A stretch of 64,000 nucleotides of DNA. Origin: Buttiauxella warmboldiae. Lineage in GTDB: Bacteria > Pseudomonadota > Gammaproteobacteria > Enterobacterales > Enterobacteriaceae. The DNA lies in the NCBI RefSeq assembly GCF_003818135.1, contig NZ_RPOH01000047.1:1-64000 (forward strand). The letters run 5' to 3'. This document shows positions 29,719 through 39,005 of the stretch, in pieces. The position numbers were made by a program, and so were the translations under genes. How positions within the stretch are numbered: the first letter of the stretch is position 1; each line of letters starts with the position of its first letter. The notes under the pieces were generated by a model. The model saw only the letters and a program-made list of their open reading frames with translations. It was not told the origin of the DNA and made no database searches.

Positions 29719-29968
29719 AAAAAGCCAGCAGGAACAATCTGCTGGCCTGGTGATATCACCAATTCTCAGTTACACATCTCGGTAAGTCAGCGCTTCCCGG
29801 CCGCGGGAACGGTAATCTCCCACTGCATTAAGTCCTCGAGCATCTTCAGACGTTGCGATGCCGTCAGGCGAGCCAGCCATCCAGCAGAAACACATTGTGT
29901 TGCGGCAAAATACTGTTGATAAAACTTAACCATCGGCGACCGTTTCATCTGCACCTCCTCACTTTCAA
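29718..29968 (-). ncRNA. sgrS: SgrS small RNA
   Basis: Hfq-dependent glucose-phosphate stress RNA that represses ptsG and other sugar-transport mRNAs. The 3' end shows the E. coli SgrS layout: seed-like GTGTAACTGAGAATTGGTG (29757-29775), then a GCCAGCAG/CTGCTGGC hairpin with six T (29718-29746). It encodes SgrT in its 5' part and is divergent from sgrR. The 5' end is estimated from a TTAACT-N17-ATAATC promoter-like pair. It is about 250 nt, versus 227 in E. coli. Confidence 0.88.
29787..29948 (-). CDS. sgrT: SgrT, small inhibitor of glucose transporter PtsG
   Basis: Short protein encoded within SgrS that inhibits the PtsG transporter. The 53-residue product contains FYQQYFAAT, WLARL, SQRLKMLEDLMQW, aligning with the 43-residue E. 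coli SgrT (FYQHYFTAT, QRLTMLEGLMQW). I use the ATG with AGGAGG five bases upstream, giving MKRSPMV; an internal ATG 15 bases later is the alternative. It is longer than E. coli SgrT at both ends. The seed region lies downstream of its stop, as in E. coli. Confidence 0.85.
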   Translation of the reverse strand: MKRSPMVKFYQQYFAATQCVSAGWLARLTASQRLKMLEDLMQWEITVPAAGKR

Positions 29969-30036
29969 CGTTGATGATTATTGGCGTAATATGAGGAAAG
30001 TTAAATTGATGAGTTTCTGCCGGGAGTTCCTCTTTT

Positions 30037-31695
30037 ATGGTGTCCAGTCGACTGCAACAACAATTCATCCGCCTGTGGCAGCACTTTGAAGGTAAAGCAC
30101 AGGAGACGACGCTGAATGATTTAGCCGACCTGCTGAATTGCTCGCGCCGCCATATGCGAACCTTACTGAGCGCGATGCAGGAAAAGGGCTGGCTGAGCTG
30201 GAGAGCGGAAGTGGGGCGCGGAAAGCGTTCACAGCTGGAGTTCCTCTACACCGGCCTGGCGCTTCAGCAGCAGCGGGCCGAGGATCTTCTGGAGCAGGAT
30301 CGTATCGATCGGCTGGTACAGATCGTTGGCGATAAAGCCGCGGTGCGCCAGATGCTGATCTCCCATCTTGGGCGCAGCTTCCGCCAGGGGCGGCATATTC
30401 TGCGGGTACTTTACTATCGTCCGCTGCTAAACCTGTTACCCGGCTCGGCCTTACGCCGTTCAGAAACCCATATTGTGCGGCAAATTTTCAGCGGGCTAAT
30501 CCGCATAAATGAGGAAAATGGGGAACTGGAAGCGGATATTGCCCACCACTGGCAGCAAATTTCCCCATTACACTGGCGTTTTTATCTGCGCCCCGGCATT
30601 CATTTCCACCATGGCCGCGAGCTGGATATGCTCGATGTGATGGCTTCCCTGCAACGCATTAATTGCCTGCCGCTGTATTCGCATATCACGCAAATTACCT
30701 CGCCCACGGCGTGGACGCTGGATATCACCCTTTCACAGCCGGACTGCTGGCTACCGTGGCTGCTGGGCAGCGTCAACGCGATGATCCTGCCGCGTGAATG
30801 GCAAACGCTGCCTGACTTTGCCCGGCAGCCGGTCGGCTCCGGCCCCTATTCGGTGGTGCGCAACAATGCCAATCAGCTCAAGATCCAGGCCTATGATGAT
30901 TATTTCGGCTACCGCGCATTAATAGACGAAGTGAACTTCTGGGTATTGCCCGATATTGGCGAAGACGTCAGCTGCGCGGTGCAATTATCGGGCATGCCCG
31001 ACAGTGAAAAAGCCGTCGAAAGCCGTCTGGAAGAAGGCTGCTACTACATCCTGTTTGACAGACGATCCCCGTCCGGCAGCCAGGCGTCAGTGCGCCGCTG
31101 GCTCAGTCATGTGCTGGCACCGATTCATCTGCTTTATAGCGCAGGCGAGCAGAACCAGCAGTACTGGTTCCCGGCATATGGCTTGCTGCCGCGCTGGCAC
31201 CACACCCGGCCTCAGCCCGCGCTCGAAAAGCCTGCCGGGCTTGAGTCCGTAACGCTGACGTTTTATCGCGACCACGTCGAACACCGGACGATCGGTAAAG
31301 TGATGGAAGAGCTGCTGGCACGCGTTGGCGTTAAGCTTGTGATCCAGGAGGTGAGCTATGAAGAGTGGTATCAGGGCGATGCCGAAAGCGATATCTGGCT
31401 TAACAGCGCCAACTTTACTCTGCCGCTGGAATTTTCACTCTTTTCGCATCTTTATGAAGTACCGCTGATTCAAAAATGCATTGCGATTGACTGGGAAACC
31501 GATACCCGAAAATGGCATAACGGCGAGCTTGCGCTGCCTGAGTGGTGCCAGCAGCGCGTTGAAAGCAATGATATTTTACCGTTAATCCACCACTGGCTAC
31601 GCATCGAGGGGCAGCGCAGCATGCGCGGCGTGCGCATGAATACGCTGGGCTGGTTTGACTTTAAATCAGCGTGGTTTGCGCCGCCGGAACCATAG
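30037..31695 (+). CDS. sgrR: SgrR, activator of sgrS
   Basis: Transcriptional regulator of the sugar-phosphate stress response that activates sgrS. The 552-residue protein has an N-terminal winged-helix domain (about 1-110, with [16 protein letters not shown]) fused to a periplasmic-binding-like SBP_bac_5 domain that senses a small molecule. E. coli SgrR is 551 aa. It is divergent from sgrS, as in E. coli, with only about 70 bp between their starts. Confidence 0.95.
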   Translation: MVSSRLQQQFIRLWQHFEGKAQETTLNDLADLLNCSRRHMRTLLSAMQEKGWLSWRAEVGRGKRSQLEFLYTGLALQQQRAEDLLEQDRIDRLVQIVGDKAAVRQMLISHLGRSFRQGRHILRVLYYRPLLNLLPGSALRRSETHIVRQIFSGLIRINEENGELEADIAHHWQQISPLHWRFYLRPGIHFHHGRELDMLDVMASLQRINCLPLYSHITQITSPTAWTLDITLSQPDCWLPWLLGSVNAMILPREWQTLPDFARQPVGSGPYSVVRNNANQLKIQAYDDYFGYRALIDEVNFWVLPDIGEDVSCAVQLSGMPDSEKAVESRLEEGCYYILFDRRSPSGSQASVRRWLSHVLAPIHLLYSAGEQNQQYWFPAYGLLPRWHHTRPQPALEKPAGLESVTLTFYRDHVEHRTIGKVMEELLARVGVKLVIQEVSYEEWYQGDAESDIWLNSANFTLPLEFSLFSHLYEVPLIQKCIAIDWETDTRKWHNGELALPEWCQQRVESNDILPLIHHWLRIEGQRSMRGVRMNTLGWFDFKSAWFAPPEP

Positions 31696-31735
31696 CGCTT
31701 CCGAATCATTAAGGAAGCCAGTAGAATCGCAACTG

Positions 31736-31818
31736 CTCAACGGGGTGCTAAGACGAAAGTCTGGCTGAGATAATACCCGTCGAACCTGATCCGGATAACG
31801 CCGGCGAAGGGATTTGAG
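31736..31818 (+). promoter_or_regulatory. TPP riboswitch (THI element) of thiBPQ
   Basis: Contains the conserved TPP-riboswitch segments GGGGTGC, GGCTGAGA, ACCCGT, GAACCTGATCCGGATAA, GCCGGCGAAGGGA. P1 is closed by CTCAA (31736-31740) and TTGAG (31814-31818). It is the aptamer controlling the thiamine transporter operon. Confidence 0.96.
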
Positions 31819-31826
31819 GACCAACA

Positions 31827-31867
31827 CTCAAAATCCTTTGCCACCCCTAATGCCAAGAGGTGCAAAG
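31827..31867 (+). promoter_or_regulatory. thiB expression platform with RBS-sequestering hairpin
   Basis: CTTTGCCACC (31836-31845) can pair with GGTGCAAAG (31859-31867), trapping the AAGAGG ribosome site and reaching the GTG start. CTCAAAATCC (31827-31836) can also pair with GGATTTGAG from the P1 3' strand. This suggests translational control; it has not been folded computationally. Confidence 0.65.
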
Positions 31868-32850
31868 TGTTGAAAAAATTTCTGCCGTTACTGGCGCTCA
31901 TCGCCGCCCCTGTTTTTGCCAAACCCCTGCTGACCGTTTACACCTACGACTCCTTTGCCGCCGACTGGGGCCCGGGCCCGGCGGTGAAAAAAGCCTTCGA
32001 AGCGGGCTGTGATTGCGAGCTGAAATTCGTCGCCCTCGAAGATGGCGTTTCGCTGCTTAACCGTCTGCGTATGGAAGGTAAAAACAGTAAAGCCGACGTG
32101 GTGCTGGGGCTGGATAACAACCTGCTGGAAGCGGCCGCGCAGACGAAACTGTTCGCGCCATCCAATGTCGACGCCAGCGCGTTGAAAATCCCTGGCGGCT
32201 GGAACAACGACACCTTCGTGCCGTTCGATTACGGCTATTTCGCCTTCGTGTACGATAAAAACAAACTGAAAAACCCGCCGCAAAGCCTGCAAGATCTGGT
32301 AGAAAGCGACCAGCAATGGAAAGTGATTTATCAGGACCCGCGCACCAGCACGCCCGGTTTAGGCCTGCTGTTATGGATGAACAAAGTCTACGGCGACAAA
32401 ACGCCTGAAGCCTGGGCAAAACTGGCGAAGAAAACCGTTACCGTCACCAAAGGCTGGTCTGAGGCTTACGGCCTGTTCCTGAAAGGGGAAGGCGATTTAG
32501 TGATGAGCTACACCACCTCCCCTGCCTATCACATCATCGAAGAGAAAAAAGAGAACTACGCGGCGGCCAGTTTCAGCGAAGGCCATTATTTACAGGTGGA
32601 AGTGGCGGGTCGTTTAGCCTCCAGCAAACAGCCAGAGCTGGCTGGGAAATTTATGAAGTTCATCACTTCTCCAGGCTTCCAGAACGCCATCCCAACTGGC
32701 AACTGGATGTATCCGGTGGCTGACGTCAAACTGCCAGAAGGCTTTAACGGGCTGGTGAAACCGCAAACCACGCTTGAGTACAGCGCTCATGAAGTGGCAA
32801 GCCAACGCGCCGGCTGGATTAGCGAATGGCAACGCGCCGTCAGCCGCTGA
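31867..32850 (+). CDS. thiB: Thiamine-binding periplasmic protein
   Basis: Substrate-binding protein of the thiamine/TMP/TPP ABC importer ThiBPQ. The product is 327 residues, as in E. coli. It has a short signal peptide (KKFLPLLALIAAPVFA) and conserved blocks TYDSFAADWGPGP and YQDPRTSTPGLGLL near 158. The start is GTG, seven bases after AGAGG. The 3' end overlaps thiP by 25 bases. Confidence 0.96.
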   Translation: MLKKFLPLLALIAAPVFAKPLLTVYTYDSFAADWGPGPAVKKAFEAGCDCELKFVALEDGVSLLNRLRMEGKNSKADVVLGLDNNLLEAAAQTKLFAPSNVDASALKIPGGWNNDTFVPFDYGYFAFVYDKNKLKNPPQSLQDLVESDQQWKVIYQDPRTSTPGLGLLLWMNKVYGDKTPEAWAKLAKKTVTVTKGWSEAYGLFLKGEGDLVMSYTTSPAYHIIEEKKENYAAASFSEGHYLQVEVAGRLASSKQPELAGKFMKFITSPGFQNAIPTGNWMYPVADVKLPEGFNGLVKPQTTLEYSAHEVASQRAGWISEWQRAVSR

Positions 32851-34439
32851 TCCCCGGCTGGCTGATCCCAGGGCTATTTGCCGCCGCGCTGGTGGTGGCT
32901 GTCGCCCTGGCGGCTTTTCTGGCGCTGTGGTTTAACGCGCCGCAGACCGATATCCGCGCCCTGTTGCAGGACAGCTATTTATGGCACGTGCTGCGCTTCT
33001 CTGTCTGGCAGGCATTGCTTTCAGCGCTCCTTTCGGTATTCCCGGCTATTTTTCTGGCGCGCGCGCTTTATCGCCGCCGCTTTCCCGGCAGGCTTGCGCT
33101 ATTACGTCTGTGTGCCATGACGCTGGTGCTGCCGGTGCTGGTGGCGGTATTCGGTATTCTGACGGTTTACGGACGTGAAGGCTGGCTCGCCTCCCTTTGC
33201 GCAAGGCTTGGAATAGAGTGGGTTTTCTCGCCGTATGGTTTACAAGGCATTTTATTAGCCCACGTCTTCTTTAATCTGCCAATGGCGACCCGCCTGCTGC
33301 TGCAGGCGCTGGAAAATATCCCCAGCGAGCAGCGCCAGATCGCCGCGCAACTCGGCATGCAGGGCTGGAATTTCTTCCGTTTTGTCGAATGGCCGTGGCT
33401 GCGCCGCCAGATCCTGCCTGCCGCGGCGCTGATTTTTATGCTCTGTTTCGCAAGCTTTGCCACCGTGCTGTCACTGGGCGGCGGGCCGCAGGCAACCACC
33501 ATTGAGCTGGCAATTTTCCAGGCGCTCAGCTACGACTACGATCCCGCGCGGGCGGCACTGCTCGCATTAGTCCAAATGATTTGCTGCCTGGGGCTGGTAT
33601 TGATGAGCCAGCGCCTCAGCAAAGCGATTCCGGTGGGCATCAGCCAGATGCAGGGCTGGCGTGACCCGCAGGATAAGCTGCGGCGTAAACTGTGCGACGG
33701 GCTGTTAATTACGCTGGCACTAATGCTGCTGCTGCCGCCGCTTTTGGCGGTAATTATTGATGGCATCAATAGCGGTTTTAGCCGCGTGCTGTCACAGCCG
33801 ATTCTCTGGCAGGCTTTATTTACCTCGTTAAGAATTGCAGTCGGCGCGGGATTGATAAGCGTAGTCATCACGGTGATGCTGCTGTGGAGTTCGCGGGAAC
33901 TGCGCCTGCGCAACCGCGCATTTGCCGGGCAGGCAGCACTGGAACTGAGCGGCATGCTGATTCTGGCAATGCCGGGGATCGTACTGGCAACCGGCTTTTT
34001 CCTGCTGCTCAACAACACCGTGGGGTTACCCCAATCGGCCGATGGCATCGTCATGTTTACCAATGCGCTGATGGCGGTTCCCTATGCGCTTAAGGTGCTG
34101 GAAAACCCGATGCTGGATGTGGCTGAACGCTATAACAAATTGTGCCAGTCGCTAAACATCAGCGGGTTAAATCGCCTGCGTTATATTGAGCTGCGGGCGC
34201 TAAAACGCCCGCTGGCGCAGGCGCTGGCGTTCGCCTGCGTGCTGTCGATTGGGGATTTTGGCGTCGTGGCGCTGTTTGGCAATGAAGATTTCCGCACGCT
34301 GCCGTTTTATCTCTATCAGCAAATGGGTTCATATCGCAGCCAGGATGGCGCCGTTACCGCCCTGATACTGCTGATGCTGTGCTTTGCTTTATTCACTTTG
34401 ATTGAAAAACTTCCGGGACGCCATGCTAACGCTGACTGA
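32826..34439 (+). CDS. thiP: Thiamine ABC transporter permease
   Basis: Inner-membrane permease of ThiBPQ. It is a fused two-module protein of 537 residues (E. coli 536) with about twelve helices and two EAA-type loops ([23 protein letters not shown] near 174 and the C-terminal [18 protein letters not shown] region near 440). It overlaps thiB at its start and thiQ at its end, indicating coupled translation. Confidence 0.96.
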   Translation: MATRRQPLIPGWLIPGLFAAALVVAVALAAFLALWFNAPQTDIRALLQDSYLWHVLRFSVWQALLSALLSVFPAIFLARALYRRRFPGRLALLRLCAMTLVLPVLVAVFGILTVYGREGWLASLCARLGIEWVFSPYGLQGILLAHVFFNLPMATRLLLQALENIPSEQRQIAAQLGMQGWNFFRFVEWPWLRRQILPAAALIFMLCFASFATVLSLGGGPQATTIELAIFQALSYDYDPARAALLALVQMICCLGLVLMSQRLSKAIPVGISQMQGWRDPQDKLRRKLCDGLLITLALMLLLPPLLAVIIDGINSGFSRVLSQPILWQALFTSLRIAVGAGLISVVITVMLLWSSRELRLRNRAFAGQAALELSGMLILAMPGIVLATGFFLLLNNTVGLPQSADGIVMFTNALMAVPYALKVLENPMLDVAERYNKLCQSLNISGLNRLRYIELRALKRPLAQALAFACVLSIGDFGVVALFGNEDFRTLPFYLYQQMGSYRSQDGAVTALILLMLCFALFTLIEKLPGRHANAD

Positions 34440-35127
34440 TGTAACCTGGCTTTATCACCACTTGCCGATGCGTTTTTCTCTGACGCTAAACGCCGGGGAA
34501 CGCGTTGCGGTGCTGGGGCCAAGCGGCGCCGGGAAAAGTACGCTGCTCAGCCTGATTGCCGGTTTTCTGACCCCTGCCAGCGGGCAGATCGGCCTTAGCG
34601 GTGACGACCATACTCGCACGCCTCCCGCACAGCGCCCGGTTTCGATGCTGTTTCAGGAAAACAACCTTTTCACGCATTTGACGGTACGCCAGAACATTGG
34701 GCTGGGGTTAAATCCCGGGCTCAAGCTCACTGCTACGCAACAAGATCGTCTGGCGACCATTGCCAGCCAGATGGCGATCGGCGATTTGCTCGAGCGGCTT
34801 CCCTCGCAGCTTTCCGGCGGCCAGCGCCAGCGCGTCGCCCTCGCTCGTTGTCTGGTGCGCGAACAGCCGATTTTGCTGCTCGATGAGCCGTTTTCAGCAC
34901 TCGACCCGGCCCTGCGCCAGGAAATGCTCACGCTGCTGGATAACCTGTGCCGCCAGCAGCAGCTGACGCTGCTGATGGTTTCACACAGTATTGAAGATGC
35001 GGCACGGATTGCCGAAAGAAGCCTGGTGGTGGTCGATGGCCGCATCGCCTGGGATGGCGACACGGCAACCTTATTGAGCGGGGAAGCCAGCGCGTCCGCG
35101 CTGTTGGGAATTAATGGTGCCCGGTGA
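34423..35127 (+). CDS. thiQ: Thiamine ABC transporter ATP-binding protein
   Basis: ATPase of ThiBPQ, 234 residues. It has Walker [10 protein letters not shown] near 32, Q-loop FQENNLF near 80, signature LSGGQRQR near 128 and Walker [14 protein letters not shown] near 148. The ATG within the thiP end is chosen to match the E. coli start. Its stop overlaps the convergent yabI end by 17 bases. Confidence 0.96.
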   Translation: MLTLTDVTWLYHHLPMRFSLTLNAGERVAVLGPSGAGKSTLLSLIAGFLTPASGQIGLSGDDHTRTPPAQRPVSMLFQENNLFTHLTVRQNIGLGLNPGLKLTATQQDRLATIASQMAIGDLLERLPSQLSGGQRQRVALARCLVREQPILLLDEPFSALDPALRQEMLTLLDNLCRQQQLTLLMVSHSIEDAARIAERSLVVVDGRIAWDGDTATLLSGEASASALLGINGAR

Positions 35128-35884
35128 GCACTTTCCACAGAATTTCACGGTAAATCGGCATTAGCGGATGCATTTGGATCGCCACAAAGCCGCCTGTCGC
35201 CAGCACCGCCATTGCGGGTGCTAACCAGCGCAAACGGGCGCGTGGCAGGTACTGCGTCAAACGATCGGAACTGGCCTTATCGCTACGCCACCAGCGCCAG
35301 CACAGCCAGGCCGCAAGCCAGATGCCGAGCGCCACCGCCAGCAGCAACCATTTAAAGCTGCCGCTTTGCATATCCGCCGGGATATCAATCGCCGCGCCCG
35401 CCAGTATCCCCGGTAAGAAATAGATCGGCGGCCAGAAGAGACAACCAATAATATTCGGGATGATAAATTTCGCCACCGGAAGGTCCAGCATGCCTGCGAC
35501 CATCGGCACCAGCGGGCGCGTCGGGCCAACAAAGCGACCAACAAGAATAGTAAACATGCTGTGCTGATGCAGGGCGTGCTCGGTTTTATCCAGCAGCGCT
35601 TTATTCTTTTTTATAAACGACCAGCGGTGCAGCGGCCCCTTGAAACGGCCCCCAAGCCAGAACGAAATCCAGTCGCCCAGCAGGCAGCCCACCGTTCCCG
35701 CAGCCCAGGCGTGATAAAAACCCACCTGGCCGCCGCCAATCAGCGCGCCAAGCCCCGCCATCATTACCGTACCGGGAAGGATCAGCCCCACCAGCGCCAG
35801 CGATTCGAGAAACGCCACCAGCATCACCGCAAAAAGCGAATACGCCACTGACTGAGTAATAAAGTGTTCCAGCAAAGCTTCCAT
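35111..35884 (-). CDS. yabI: DedA-family membrane protein YabI
   Basis: Inner-membrane protein of the DedA/VTT family, whose members are tied to lipid scramblase activity and membrane homeostasis; YabI itself is redundant in E. coli. The product is 257 residues. It has [16 protein letters not shown] near 25, the [12 protein letters not shown] segment and the signature [16 protein letters not shown] near 115. The start giving [12 protein letters not shown] is used, 132 bases inside the longest frame. Confidence 0.93.
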   Translation of the reverse strand: MEALLEHFITQSVAYSLFAVMLVAFLESLALVGLILPGTVMMAGLGALIGGGQVGFYHAWAAGTVGCLLGDWISFWLGGRFKGPLHRWSFIKKNKALLDKTEHALHQHSMFTILVGRFVGPTRPLVPMVAGMLDLPVAKFIIPNIIGCLFWPPIYFLPGILAGAAIDIPADMQSGSFKWLLLAVALGIWLAAWLCWRWWRSDKASSDRLTQYLPRARLRWLAPAMAVLATGGFVAIQMHPLMPIYREILWKVLTGHH

Positions 35885-35958
35885 AAAGCATCCGTCGAGA
35901 AACGAGTGGGCGATTCTCCTGAGTGATGAGAGTAACGTCAAGCCATCAATTGTATGAA

Positions 35959-36085
35959 TATCCCCTTCATACTTCACGCTGTAGATGCGTTGACTGCACC
36001 CGCTCGCCCCAGTCACATAGTTTGCTATGCTCCTGAGGACTTACGGCCTGGTCGCCTTTCTACAACGCGAATTATTTTGGGGATA
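35959..36085. repeat. ERIC element, full length
   Basis: A 127-bp element between yabI and araC with TATCCCC/GGGGATA ends. Its core matches the ERIC consensus used for typing (CGCTCgCCCCAGTCAC; GCTCCTGaGGa-TTAC) with several changes. It is the usual ERIC length. The flanking gap otherwise shows nothing. Confidence 0.9.
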
Positions 36086-36100
36086 GATAAATAGTAGTAC

Positions 36101-36946
36101 TTACTCACATCCCGCGCGGAACTCGCTCGGGCTGGCCCCGGTACATTTCTTAAACACGCGCGAAAAATAGAGCTGATCTTCAAAACCGACGTTGCGCCCG
36201 ACGCTGGCGATCGGCATACGCGTGGTGCTGAGCAACAGTTTTGCCTGAAGGATGCGCTGGTCTTCGCGCCAGCTTAATACGCTGACGCCAAGCTGCTGGC
36301 GGAACAGATGCGACAGGCGCGAGGGCGACAGGCAGACGTGCTGGGCAACGCTTGCGATCTCAAAATGGTGATCGGCCAGATGGTCGCTAATGTACTGGCA
36401 CGCATCGCGTACGCGGTTATCAAGCGGGGGGTTAAGCGAGGCACTTAACACTTCCATGCGCCGTAGCAGGAGCTGTTCTAGCAGATTGATCGCCAGCAGC
36501 TCTGCGTAACGCCCTTCCGCCTGCCCGGCCTCAATAATCTGCCCAAACAGCTGAGAAAAGTTTTGCTGGTGCGCGTCGTCCGGGCGAAAAAAACCGGTGT
36601 GGGCAAAAATCGGCTCCCAGTTCAGCCACTCCTGCCAGTACGCCCGGGGGCGGAAGTAGACCCACTGGTGATACCACTCTTTGCTCTCGGGCGCCCGGCC
36701 ATAGTGGTGCACCTCTCCCGGAGGGAACAGCAAAATATCGCCGGGGCGGCAGAGGTAATTTTTCCCCTGGTTATTGATAACGCCTTCACCGCGCACGGTT
36801 AAATTCAGAATGTAGCCTTTCATCCCAAGCGGGCGGTCAATGAAAAAATCCAGCGGCCCTCCCGCTTCTATCGGCGTTAAACCGGCCACCAGGTGGGCGT
36901 TAAAGGAGTACCCCGGCAACAGGGGATCGTTTTGCATTTCAGCCAT
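36101..36946 (-). CDS. araC: Arabinose operon regulator AraC
   Basis: Dimeric regulator that represses araBAD by looping without arabinose and activates it with arabinose. The product is 281 residues, versus 292 in E. coli, ending at FRAGCE. It has an N-terminal arm and cupin domain ([15 protein letters not shown] start) and two C-terminal helix-turn-helix motifs ([43 protein letters not shown]). It is divergent from araB. Confidence 0.96.
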   Translation of the reverse strand: MAEMQNDPLLPGYSFNAHLVAGLTPIEAGGPLDFFIDRPLGMKGYILNLTVRGEGVINNQGKNYLCRPGDILLFPPGEVHHYGRAPESKEWYHQWVYFRPRAYWQEWLNWEPIFAHTGFFRPDDAHQQNFSQLFGQIIEAGQAEGRYAELLAINLLEQLLLRRMEVLSASLNPPLDNRVRDACQYISDHLADHHFEIASVAQHVCLSPSRLSHLFRQQLGVSVLSWREDQRILQAKLLLSTTRMPIASVGRNVGFEDQLYFSRVFKKCTGASPSEFRAGCE

Positions 36947-36975
36947 CATCAAACTCGCTATTCAATTGGCATAAC

Positions 36976-36997
36976 GGAAACAATTTGTCCATATCCC
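36976..36997. promoter_or_regulatory. araO2 operator
   Basis: GAAACAATTTGTCCATATCC resembles E. coli araO2 (GAAACCAATTGTCCATATTG), including the TCCATA core. It lies in the araC leader. Confidence 0.7.
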
Positions 36998-37124
36998 TGA
37001 CCCGGTTCATCCGCCCCCGGGTGCCGAAACATTCCGCGGCTCTGATGGCATCATAACGCCGTAATTTAACTGGACAGATGCTTTTCATGCGCCAGAAATC
37101 ACGTTTTGTGAAGATAGCCAAAGT

Positions 37125-37152
37125 GTTTATAAAAGTAGCAGAAATATCCACA
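37125..37152. promoter_or_regulatory. araO1 operator
   Basis: TTTATAAAAGTAGCAGAAATATCCACA-type sequence aligned with E. coli araO1 (TCTATAATCACGGCAGAAAAGTCCACA), with the AGCAGAAA and TCCACA half-site cores kept. Confidence 0.65.
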
Positions 37153-37155
37153 TCG

Positions 37156-37178
37156 ATTATTTGCGGGGCGTCACATTT
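37156..37178. promoter_or_regulatory. CRP site of araBAD
   Basis: ATTATTTGCGGGGCGTCACATT differs from the E. coli ara CRP site (ATTATTTGCACGGCGTCACA) at only two positions over the core. Confidence 0.8.
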
Positions 37179-37187
37179 CTCAGCGGC

Positions 37188-37227
37188 ACAGCTTATTTAT
37201 CCATAACTACAGCGGATCCGCCCTGAC
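37188..37227. promoter_or_regulatory. araI1-araI2 half-sites
   Basis: I1 at 37188-37206 (CAGCTTATTTATCCATAA; E. coli TAGCATTTTTATCCATAA) and I2 at 37210-37227 (CAGCGGATCCGCCCTGAC; E. coli TAGCGGATCCTACCTGAC). They are adjacent, as required for arabinose-dependent activation. Confidence 0.8.
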
Positions 37228-37288
37228 GGTTTTGCAGCATAAAAACTAATGTCATTCCCATAGCTAACAGGTCAGGGAGTTTTAAAAA

Positions 37289-38995
37289 ATGTCGATTGCG
37301 CTGGGCCTCGATTTTGGCAGTGATTCCGTTCGCGCTTTAGCCGTAGATTGTGACAACGGCACCGAACTTGCCACCAGCGTGGAGTGGTATCCGCGCTGGC
37401 AGGAAGGGCAATACTGTGACGCCCCAAACAACCAGTTTCGCCACCATCCTCGCGACTACATTGAATCCATGGAGCGGGCGGTCAAAACCGTGCTGGCGCA
37501 ACTTTCTGCTGAACAACGCGCCCGGGTTTGCGGCATTGGCGTCGACAGCACCGGCTCCACTCCCGCCCCAATTGATGCCCAGGGCAATGTGCTGGCACTG
37601 AGGCCGGAATTTGCCGACAACCCAAACGCCATGTTTGTGCTGTGGAAAGATCATACTGCGGTTGAAGAGGCCGAAGCGATTACCCGCCTGTGCCATATGC
37701 CTGGGAAAAATGATTATTCCCGCTACATTGGCGGCATTTATTCCAGCGAGTGGTTCTGGGCAAAAATCCTGCACGTCACCCGTGCCGACCCGAAGGTGGC
37801 GCAGGCGGCGGTATCCTGGATTGAGCTATGCGACTGGGTTCCGGCGCTGCTCTCCGGCACGACGCGCCCACAGGATATCCGCCGCGGGCGCTGTAGCGCC
37901 GGGCATAAATCTCTGTGGCATGAAAGCTGGGGCGGCCTGCCGCCAGCCAGCTTCTTTGATGAATTAGATCCCATCATTAACCAGAACCTGGCTTACCCGC
38001 TGTTCAGCGCAACCTGGACGGCGGATATTCCGGTGGGCAACCTTTCTGCCGAATGGGCTGAGCGCCTGGGCTTGCCGCAAAGCGTGGTGATTTCCGGCGG
38101 GGCGTTTGACTGCCATATGGGTGCCGTTGGCGCAGGAGCGCAGCCTAATACGCTGGTAAAAGTTATTGGCACCTCGACCTGCGACATTTTAATTGCCGAC
38201 AAACCCACAGTCGGCGAACGCGCCGTGAAAGGGATTTGCGGGCAAGTGGATGGCAGCGTAGTGCCTGATTTTATTGGCCTTGAAGCCGGGCAATCCGCCT
38301 TTGGTGATATCTACGCCTGGTTTGGGCGCGTGCTGGGCTGGCCGCTGGAACAGCTGGCGGCGCAGCACCCGGAACTACGCGAGCAAATCAACGCCAGCAA
38401 GAAACAGCTGCTGCCTGCGTTAACGGAAGCCTGGGCGAAAAACCCTTCCCTTGAGCATCTGCCGGTAGTGCTCGACTGGTTTAACGGCCGCCGCACCCCG
38501 AATGCCAACCAGCGCCTGAAAGGCGTGATTACCGACCTGAACCTGGCAACCGATGCGCCCGCGCTGTTCGGTGGGCTGATTGCCGCCACGGCCTTCGGCG
38601 CGCGCGCGATTATGGAATGCTTTACCGAACAGGGGATACCGGTCACTAACGTGATGGCCCTCGGCGGTATTGCACGCAAATCACCGGTCATCATGCAGGT
38701 GTGCTGCGATGTGCTCAATCGTCCTTTGCAGATTGTTGCCTCTGACCAGTGCTGTGCATTAGGCGCGGCAATTTTTGCCGCCGTTGCCGCAGGCAAACAT
38801 GCTGATATCTCCCGGGCACAACAGGCGATGGCGAGCCAAATCGAAAGCACCTTGCAGCCAATCCCGCAGCGCGCCGAACGCTTTGAACAACTTTATCGCC
38901 GCTATCAGCAGTGGGCGGTTAGCGCGGAACAACATTATCACCCTTCAGCCCCTGCCGCGACCTCTCGCGCAGCCCAGGCCACAGTGACCCATTAA
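37289..38995 (+). CDS. araB: Ribulokinase
   Basis: ATP-dependent phosphorylation of L-ribulose in arabinose catabolism. The product is 568 residues (E. coli 566). It is an FGGY-family kinase with [15 protein letters not shown] near 5, [15 protein letters not shown] near 91 and the C-terminal [15 protein letters not shown] near 450. It is first in araBAD; AGGACA precedes araA 10 bp after its stop. Confidence 0.97.
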   Translation: MSIALGLDFGSDSVRALAVDCDNGTELATSVEWYPRWQEGQYCDAPNNQFRHHPRDYIESMERAVKTVLAQLSAEQRARVCGIGVDSTGSTPAPIDAQGNVLALRPEFADNPNAMFVLWKDHTAVEEAEAITRLCHMPGKNDYSRYIGGIYSSEWFWAKILHVTRADPKVAQAAVSWIELCDWVPALLSGTTRPQDIRRGRCSAGHKSLWHESWGGLPPASFFDELDPIINQNLAYPLFSATWTADIPVGNLSAEWAERLGLPQSVVISGGAFDCHMGAVGAGAQPNTLVKVIGTSTCDILIADKPTVGERAVKGICGQVDGSVVPDFIGLEAGQSAFGDIYAWFGRVLGWPLEQLAAQHPELREQINASKKQLLPALTEAWAKNPSLEHLPVVLDWFNGRRTPNANQRLKGVITDLNLATDAPALFGGLIAATAFGARAIMECFTEQGIPVTNVMALGGIARKSPVIMQVCCDVLNRPLQIVASDQCCALGAAIFAAVAAGKHADISRAQQAMASQIESTLQPIPQRAERFEQLYRRYQQWAVSAEQHYHPSAPAATSRAAQATVTH

Positions 38996-39005
38996 GGACA
39001 AAGCG

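Larger units (their letters stand above)
36947..37288. promoter_or_regulatory. araC-araBAD control region
   Basis: A 342-bp divergent regulatory region, ordered as in E. coli: araO2 near araC, then araO1, a CRP site, araI1, araI2, then the araB start. The araBAD -10 and AraC promoter hexamers are not distinct enough to call by eye. Confidence 0.85.
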
